Position numbers and translations under genes: made by a program
Part shown: one piece after another, positions 56,540 through 64,000 of the stretch
How the letters are laid out: each line of letters begins with the position of its first letter
How positions within the stretch are numbered: position 1 is the first letter of the stretch
DNA from: Conus ventricosus
Taxonomy: Eukaryota > Mollusca > Gastropoda > Neogastropoda > Conidae
Assembly: GCA_018398815.1 (NCBI GenBank)
Contig: CM031616.1
Coordinates: 74,921,951-74,985,950, forward strand
Reading direction: 5' to 3'
Length of the DNA: 64,000 nucleotides
The notes under the pieces: model-generated
The model's database searches: none
Seen by the model: only the letters and a program-made list of their open reading frames with translations
What the model was told of the DNA's origin: nothing

Positions 56540-58842
56540 GGTGACCCCTCCTCGAGGTCAGCAGTCAACGGAATGATGTGAGCGTTCTTACCCGTGTTAA
56601 AAAATAAACTTGTTCAGCGTGTATCCAGCAACAGGCCCATGATAACTGAGCCTGTAAAAAAAAACAACTTAAACCAACACTTGATAAAATCCAGAAGCGT
56701 TTTTGGTGTGCTGAAATAGAACTGATCGTCTGGCATAATGTGCTTTTATATTGATACTCTGCTATTGCCAACGAGTCATTCAAACTGGAATCTAGTGACT
56801 ATGATGTGCATGAATGTGTTCTTCCTTCATCATTCCAGTGGGTATCTGAACCATGCGATTCTCTGGCTAAAACAGTCATTCGCGTATACTCCTGCCAGCC
56901 CACGTCAAAACGTCTGACCCAAACTCTTTACTTCAAGTCCAGTTCGAGTGCTGGTACCTTCCTGTGCCAAGGTAAAGACTGTAAACAGTGGGACACAGAG
57001 GAATGTGAGGTCATCAGACATCTTGTGGAGACGTGGTCTGTCTGACAAAGGCATTGCTCAGCATTCCACTGACCTTCATAGAGCCTGTGTCCGATCCTCA
57101 GTTTAAGTCTCCAGGAATGGCAGTCACCTCCATGCAGATTTTCGACAGTGATAAAGACTTACCCATTAGTAGTTCTTCTATGTCTCCCCTCTGTGTCTCC
57201 CAAGACAAAACTGTTCACTCTAAAGATTTTGTGCTGCTCCCTCCTACCCCTCAGCCGTGTACCCAGCAGTCCACTGATGTCTGCACCGAGCTATCGTCCG
57301 AACCGGAAGTAGACCATTCAGCAACCCCTCATGCAGCAAATTCTGAAACTGACGCTGAGCAGTTAACCCTAAAGTCACCAACTGCACACCATACGCAGTT
57401 TGGAGCTGAAGGTCAGTGGTCATCTTGTTCCCTGAGGGATGAATCCCAAGTCCCTTCAACTCCTGTGCAGACAGTGAAATTGGGTCGCTCACAAAGACTC
57501 TGCAAAGCTCCGCAGACGTACTTTGTGTGTCACCCCACGTCAAAGAAGGACCCCAGGAGAAACGATATCCCTGACGTACGACGCTGGGAGATTTCAAGAG
57601 CTTCAAGACACAGTGTATGACCTCCAGCTATCGTTCTCTGATTTGCAGAGTTCTGTGTCTGGGCAAATTGAAGACGCCAAGGTGTGTGCCAAAAATGAAC
57701 AAAAAATATCTTGCTTCCAACACTGACCTGCTTCACACACTGATTGACTCTCTCCACTCCAATATTATTGAGCTGGACAAACACGTAAACATACTCAAAA
57801 AAGAATTTCACTTGTTCAAAACTCAAATTGGAAATGTCTTTTCTGATTTGAAGAAACTAAAACCAGCTAGGTGATGTGATGCCAGCACACACTGTGGTGA
57901 AGGGAATGTTCAATGTAGCACGGTTTCCACCACCCCCTGCACCACCACATCACCAACATTCCAAAATGATTCTGTACAAACTGTTCTGGCCCCACGGGAA
58001 ATATTACAGAACCGTGCTGCCCCCAGTGACTGTTGGGCTACCGGAGATGTATCTAAAGAAATTTAGTGTTATCTCATTCACCTGACCTCTCAGGTTTTTC
58101 CACATGCCAAAGTAGTCCTTAGTTCCCAGCTAGAGGCAAACACCACCTCAATACCATTGTTTCACCATCCAATCTCAATATGCAAACACCACCTCAATAC
58201 CATTATTTCACCATCCAATCTCAATATGCAAACAGCTTGTGAAATGCTGAAAACACCACCTCAGTACCATTATTTCACCATCAAATCCCAATCTGCAAAC
58301 AGCTTGTGAAATGCTGAAAAAACCACCTGAATACCATTATTTCACCATCAAATCCCAATCTGCAAACAGCTTGTGAAATGCTGAAAGCTGACTATATTGA
58401 CAACTACACGACATTCACAACCACTGCAGGAAAACCTAAACTTGTCCTGTACAGAAATCTTATTCACCCTAGCGAAGCAGGTATAGCCAAGCTGGCAGTT
58501 CATTTCAAGCAGATCTTCTTTCGCTCTCAACGTAATTTTAATTTCGGACGGAAAGTACCTGTGCATTCTCAGTTCAACTACACCAGCTCCAACCGTTCTG
58601 TAAATAACATGTATTCCTCTCAGAATCCACAGAACAGTTCCCCGGTTTACAGCCAGCAAAGCAATGCACCACCTGCCGATTATCCGCCAATAGAGTCCAT
58701 GAATCATGATCCACCTCTTTTTCATAAAGGCAACCCACTGCCACCACAAACTTCAAGCACCTCTGATCGTGCCCCCCGACCTTCAACCTCCGTTCCCCCC
58801 TCTTCCTTGTATAACAGCGGTCAGGCAATTCAAGTTCTTTTC
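56540..58842 (+). pseudogene. LINE ORF1 remnant with SGNH-esterase-like C-terminus
   Basis: Frames 56806-57045 and 57033-57620 follow each other: TLYFKSSSSAGTFLCQGKDC with CKQWDTEECEVIRHLV, then a Ser/Thr/Pro-rich spacer. A coiled coil (QELQDTVYDLQLSFSDLQSS; LHSNIIELDKHVNILKKEF) spans 57590-57860. Around 58095-58140 FPHAKVVLSSQLEAN and at 58460-58520 YRNLIHPSEAGIAKLAVHF resemble the later blocks of SGNH esterases found in ORF1 of CR1-like LINEs. The usual catalytic Asp before xxIHPS is Asn. The frame is broken in several places, partly by a tandem repeat. The insertion of the minus-strand LINE ends it at 58843. Confidence 0.55.
58137..58378. repeat. tandem repeat (57-76 bp) within the LINE ORF1 remnant
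   Basis: Four copies of 'aacaccacctcaataccatt' + 'tttcaccatc' + 'aaatcccaatctgcaaacag', the last three with 'cttgtgaaatgctgaaa'. Expansion of a coding piece. Confidence 0.85.
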
Positions 58843-59446
58843 TTTTTTTTTTTTTTTTTTTTTTGGTCACTGGAATCTAGGGAAAAATTCTTTTTTTTTT
58901 CCCCCCTTTTTTTTATTTTTCATGCAAATACATGACATTCACATACAAATACATAGACTAGAAAAAAAAAGAAAAGGCCACCATACATACATACATACAC
59001 ATACATATACAGATCACCAGATCAGAGTTTAAGGTAGTACAACATGAGTCCAATTACATAATATAAGACGGATGTAGATACAGTAATGAACATGTTCAAA
59101 CCTTTTATGAATTTTTACACAAACACACACGCGCGTGCGCGTGATAGAAGCATAACTAGCCAAAATTATTACACACAATACACGAACATTTAGACATGGG
59201 AAAATAATGGTTTGTATGTCAGCCATTTTTTAAAAAAAGTTGTATAGCATAAGCTTAAATATGCCTTTATGCTGCTCGATTTTATATCTATAGTTCAATT
59301 TTTTCAAAAAGATGTTGTTTGTGGAGGGTTTCCTTCTAATTTGCATGTGTATACGTAATGTTTTGCTAGTAATATAATGAAATATAAAATATCATCAATA
59401 TTGATTGTCACATCGGAGCCCAATAATATTAAGGATTCCGTTAATT

Positions 59447-59804
59447 TCATATTCTCTGCGTTGACACATTTTCTTTAATTAAACCAACAAGAGAATTCCA
59501 AAACTGTTGAACATATGCACATTTCCAAAGCATATGGTCAATACTATCTTTACATAAACCACAAAAACTACATTTATCATCATCAGCCACTCCCATTTCT
59601 TTTAAAATAACATTAGTACCTAGGCACCTATGCAATATTCTCAGCTGAAACCATTTCAACTTTATGTCTTTAACGTTATGTACGTTCAAGAAGCATAATT
59701 TCCAGTTATGACGAACCAACATTTTCTGATCCCATTTGTCACAACATTTTGCTCGTAAATTATTATCAATCATAATATCATAGTATAATCTAGAGCCTTT
59801 ATGA
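59447..59804 (-). pseudogene. LINE ORF2 C-terminal part (zf-RVT type)
   Basis: Read on minus from the LTR border: KGSRLYYDIMIDN, then KLKWFQLRILHRCLGTN and CSFCGLCKDSIDHMLWKC, the Cys/His pattern CxxC...H...C of the zinc-binding end of L1/Tx1-type ORF2. Stop at 59447. It belongs to the frame beginning beyond 64000; the LTR separates the two parts. Confidence 0.8.
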
Positions 59805-59809
59805 ACGGC

Positions 59810-61897
59810 TGTCACGAGTTTGTCACGAGGCCTACGACGATTGACCCATCTAGGATGGTGGAATTGTTCATTTGGTTGTTGTCGTCGTTATTGTCGTATA
59901 TCCGTCCCTTAATGTGGCTTGTGGTGTGGTTGCACCTTTGGTGTAGTTCAGCTCAGGTTAGGTTTACTTTCTCTCTCTCTCTCTCTAATTCCACTGCCCG
60001 TGCAATTCATCCTGCAGGTTCACGGTGGCTGGTATCTTTTTCTTGTACTGGCTGTCTATGGGCCTCTCACCTGTCTTTTTACCTGTCGCACGTGCATCAT
60101 TCCTCTTAGGCTTGAGGTATGCTCACTGTGACGTAGCGTGGTATGTCGGCTGCCATCGTTTAGGGAGGTTTTCTCTTCACTCGAGCGGAAGATGTCTCTC
60201 GGAGCGCCTGCTCCGGTCCTGGTTCTTCACCTTATCGTCGAAGGTACAGTCGGTACTTTCATTTCCTACAGTCGGCCTGTAGGAGGGAGACATCACTTCA
60301 TCTTTTATCCGCATCTGCGCTGCTGTCCTCTCGACTGGACAGAGGGCAGAGAGAGTCGTTTGACCCGCCTCTTCTGGGTCACCCACGGGTAGCTGGTAAG
60401 CATCAGTTTCGTGGTTCGTTTGTGTTTGTTTTGTTTTTTTGTTGTTAGCCGGCTAATTCTTCTCTTTTGCGCAATTCTCTCTTGTTTTCAAAATTATAAA
60501 AGAAATATTGTTTGAGACCATTTTTTCTGGTTAATTCGATCTTTAACCTGGCCATTCTAAATTATATCCAGAATTCTTTCTTCTTTTTTTTATGCATCTG
60601 GCGATGCGGTAGTCGGTGGGGATGGGAGAGAATCTGGTGATTCAGGGTTGGTACTTGCTTGGTCTCGCTCGTCCGCCCCTGTCACATTCGCCGGACTCTT
60701 ATTCTTCGGCCACCGTCTGTTTGTGTGTGCAAGGAGAACGAGTTTTATGTTCGCGAGCGTGCGTACGCATGATTAGTCGTTTGGATGCGTGGTTGGAGAT
60801 TTGTGTTATTTTGAAGTGTTGCTATAAAATGTGGGGATAATTGTGCCATTGAATTATTATTATTTGCAAATGTGGTGGCGGATGTAAAGCCATGGTTACT
60901 CTATTAGTTCAGTTCCTAAGGAAGGAAAATGTTAAATGTGAGTGAGAGAAGGATGAAGATAATTTATATTTGTTTTATAGCCTGTTAATTTAATGCAGTC
61001 TCTTACCTGCTTCGTATGAGAAGACTTTAACGAATATTCCTGATTTCGTTGGTTTGCTGTGTTATGCTCGGGTCTGTGTTGAGCTGGTGTTGTTGGTGTA
61101 TTTAGTAGACCTCCCCTCGCCCATCATGCGAGTGGCTGTTAAGGTTTAACAGCATGTGTCAGACTGTACTGACTGCGGGGTTCCAGTACCCGTCTTTCTA
61201 CTTTCCTCCCAGTTACCTTTTCCCTCCTCCCGGAGGCTTCACCCGGAGCACGCACTGGTTGGGGCCACGCACTGGTTGGGACCACGCACTGGTTGGGACC
61301 GCGCACTGGTTGGTAACGCGCACTGGTTGGGCCACGCACTGGTGAGGACCACGCACTGGTTGAGGCCACGTTCTGGTGGAAAAGCCCGTGGACTTGGCTG
61401 GATGGTCCTGATCCCCATCTAGGACCTCCAGCAACAACGCCCCGTCCCCCGAGACGCGCTCTCCACCGTCTGTTTGTGCGTGTCAAGGGTGTCGGCCTTG
61501 AACAACTCTCTTCAAGAACCGACCCGGTTTGGGGCACTTAGTGCGACAGGGTGTTCCCAGTAGACTTTTGAGAGGCAGGAGTGTGAGGGCACTGCATGAC
61601 AGGGAAAGGGATGGGTGCTGGAATTATTTATTTATGATTGTGATTGTGTATGTCGTGTATTGAAATGCTTGATTGTGATTGTGCATGTTGTGTGTGTTGG
61701 AATGCTTGATTGCGATTGTGTATGGTGCGTGCGTTGAAGTATTTATTTGTGATTGCGTGTGTTGATGTGAATAAATGGGGTGTTGTATCGTAATCTTTCT
61801 TGTGTGGTCTCTTGCGAGGCGTGTGAGGTCAGTCACTCCCTTCACTCCCATCTAAACCGATCCTGTCAGGGCAGACCTCCAGGGGTCGGTCGTGACA
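59810..61897. mobile_element. solo LTR (2.09 kb) in LINE ORF2
   Basis: Starts TGTCACGAG and ends GGTCGTGACA, with a 5-bp duplication ACGGC at 59805-59809 and 61898-61902. The LINE frame resumes at the same codon on the far side. Contains a 17-bp repeat (gcactggttgggaccac, about eight copies, 61248-61375) and a 'gattgtgattgtg'-type repeat (61630-61770). No genes. Confidence 0.9.
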
Positions 61898-61902
61898 ACG
61901 GC

Positions 61903-64000
61903 GAACAATTTCTTAAATGAGAGTGTTAAGTTAATACATTTATTGTTCTCAACAACAATATTAGATTTTCTTATGTAGTCAGTAATAGCTGACCTATAGC
62001 CAGCAAAAGTAAGAAAATTAATGTTTAGATTATACTTTTCCCTAAAACATCTATGAGACAGAAAATGTCCATTTTCATAAAAAAACTGAGCAAGATGAAA
62101 AACGTCTTTGTTATCCAGTATTTTAGACACAATATATTTTTTTCCTATTTGAATTCGTTTGTTGTAGCATAATGGCTCAGCAAGAAATTCAGAGGTTTTT
62201 GGTGTACATTTGTAAACAAAAGTTCTATAAGCATCAAAGACGTCCTTCCAAAAAAGGTTATATGAAGTAAATTTTGAAACTAATTCTGGACCATATTTGT
62301 TCAAAATTGGAAACTTAGGGAAATTAGTAAGTAAAATATCTTTCCATTTATGGGCCGATTTTTCAGCCCTGCGAATCCAGGATAATTTAAGAGATGTGAC
62401 GAATGTTCTTAAGTCAGGAAGGCCAATACCACCATTTTTAACACTTTTGTGAGCTATTTTCCGACCGATTTTGTCCGGTTTTTTATTCCAGACAAATTGA
62501 TAGCATACTTGTTGACAAGTTTGAAAAAAGACATCAGGAGGATTTGGCAGAAGTAGCCACAGATGAGTCAGTTTTGACAGAATTATGGATTTTAAAATTG
62601 CAACTCTGCCAAGAGGCGTTATCTGGCGTTTTACCCATATCTTAAACAAGTACTTAACATCGGCTAGTCTTTCTGAATAATTAATATTTAAACAATCTTT
62701 CAAATCATTCGTAAACCATACACCAAGTATTCGAAATTTGGATGGATTCCAATCGAGGTTTAAATGCTCTAAATATCGGATTTTACAGTTTTTTCTACTT
62801 CCCAACCATATTACACTTGACTTACCCAAATTCATACGAGGACCTGAGACCAAGCCAAATCTATATAGAACAGCAATACATGTTTCAAAAGACTTACGAT
62901 CTCCTGCAAGCAGGAACTCTGTATCATCGGCGTACTGTGACAGTTTATGTTCTACATCATTAATTGTAATTCCTTGGATATCAGGATTTTCCCTGACCAT
63001 TATTGCAAGTATTTCTACACATAACACAAACAAATAGGGAGAAATTGGGTCCCCTTGTCTACAACCTCTTTTTACGTTAAACCAGTTCGAGACCTGACCG
63101 TTTACGATGACACACGACTTAATGTTTTTATAAAAAGTCCTTATCCATTTGCATATATCATTTTTAAAACCAAAAACATCTAGTACTTTAAACATAAATT
63201 CCCAATTTACCGAATCAAAAGCTTTTCCGAAATCTATATTTAATAACAACCCAGGTAAGTTATATTCATCCAAATAAGCAATAGTATCATAAATCAGTCG
63301 TAAATTATCACCAATATATCTGTTTTTAATAAACCCTGTTTGGTCTTCGTTAACAATGTTTGGTAGTACTGATTTAATCCGATTTGCTATACATGATGAT
63401 CCAATTTTATATACGACATTTAAAAGTGAAATTGGTCTCCAGTTTTTTAAATACTGTCTTGGTTTATCACCTTTGGGAATAGATGTAATGATTCCTTCTT
63501 TTTGTACACTGGTCAATTCCTCTTTTCTGAAACTTGCGTTTAAAGCTCTGACAACGAATATACCAATTTTAGTCCAGAAAACCTTAAAAAATTCTGTGGT
63601 GAAACCGTTAGAGCCAGGGCTTTTATTATTACTCATGTTCTTCAGGACATACGTTGCTTCCTCTAAATTAATCTCTCCCTCTAAATCGTTTGCTTCTGTT
63701 TCTTCTAGACAAGGGATGCTATTCACCAACTTATTTATTTCACACTCCTGGACATTGTCTGCTGTATAGAGTGACTGGTAGAACTTCCGCACCTCTTGAA
63801 GGATATCCTTTTGATTTGTTAAAATGTTACTTTGTTCATCGATGATCTTAGCCATATTCTTACTGACAAAATGCCGCTTTTCTAAATTGCAAAAATAACT
63901 ACTGACTTTCTCCCCTTCCGCTATCCATCTAGCTCGTGATCTTAATAATACTCCTTCTATTTGTTTTTCTCTAATTTCTTTCAGCTGTTCTTTTTCATAT
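61903..64000 (-). CDS. LINE ORF2 reverse transcriptase, partial
   Basis: An open frame of about 700 codons from the window edge down to the LTR border, without stops. The region between endonuclease and RT (RSRARWIAEGEKVSSYF) is at the edge. RT blocks follow: NNKSPGSNGFTTEFFK, RPISLLNVVYKI, LLNIDFGKAFDSVNW, GCRQGDPISPYLF and the catalytic YADDTEF, then the thumb ILGVWFTND. Block order and wording fit the L1/Tx1 clade. It would copy LINE RNA at nicked target DNA. The upstream endonuclease is outside the window. The frame is long and clean, so this LINE is relatively young apart from the LTR. Confidence 0.85.

Larger units (their letters stand above)
58843..64000 (-). mobile_element. L1/Tx1-like LINE, 5' end beyond the window, split by a solo LTR
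   Basis: The poly-A tail is the T run at 58843-58864. The 3' UTR (58865-59446) includes T-rich and 'catacata' runs. ORF2 continues to the window edge. A 2.1-kb solo LTR interrupts it at 59810-61897. It is inserted into the older LINE ORF1 remnant on the opposite strand. Confidence 0.8.

Overview
The window is animal nuclear DNA made almost entirely of transposable elements and simple repeats. No ordinary host gene could be supported. Long (CA)n, (GA)n and (GT)n tracts, a tRNA-derived SINE, a Harbinger fragment, Ty3/gypsy LTR elements, L1/Tx1-like and esterase-type LINE remnants, hammerhead-like (Penelope-type) repeats and Polinton/Maverick elements point to an invertebrate, most likely a marine mollusc or other lophotrochozoan. 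The species cannot be told. A 1000-base run of N (55501-56500) marks a scaffold gap.

Layout. (1) 1-8487: a decayed Ty3/gypsy element on the minus strand (3' LTR, RNase H, RT, integrase, gag, tRNA-Pro primer site, 5' LTR) with a Harbinger remnant between gag and pol. Its pol order, integrase before RT, is that of Gmr1-type elements. (2) 8488-19630: micro- and minisatellites, a SINE and hammerhead-like motifs, including a 20-unit 48/45-bp array and a compound (GA)n plus 82-bp satellite. (3) 19633-54864: a cluster of Polinton/Maverick elements. Two near full-length copies face each other as a giant inverted repeat centred near 37.1 kb, and two terminal fragments lie near 36.4-36.9 kb and 54.6 kb. 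(4) 54865-64000: the gap, a decayed LINE ORF1 with an SGNH-esterase-like end (+ strand), and an L1/Tx1-like LINE (minus strand) split by a 2.1-kb solo LTR.

The Polinton gene set, read from both arms, is: A32-like packaging ATPase; three unknown proteins (B, C, D) that are candidates for virion proteins; a coiled-coil/membrane protein E; a decayed interior gene F; short gene G; protein-primed-type DNA polymerase B; DDE integrase; and small proteins H, I, J, K and L. Gene M is present only in the left arm. ATPase, polymerase and integrase are the usual replication, packaging and integration triad; H, I, K and E carry predicted membrane segments. No hexon, penton or adenain-like protease was recognised by eye. 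The left arm keeps an open ATPase and a readable polymerase half, but solo LTRs interrupt its gene B and integrase. The right arm has frameshifts in ATPase, integrase and polymerase, a 0.9-kb duplication in the polymerase, and a small retroelement in gene E.

Most notable are the end structures: a 92-bp near-perfect hairpin directly downstream of the ATPase gene at both outer edges of the cluster (19633-19724, 54772-54864), and a related 90-bp block bounded by AGAGAAC/GTTCTCT at the same place in the other copies (36265-36354, 52783-52872). Much of 23.5-30.1 and 42.9-48.2 kb looks like poorly corrected sequence, so gene breaks there may be partly technical.
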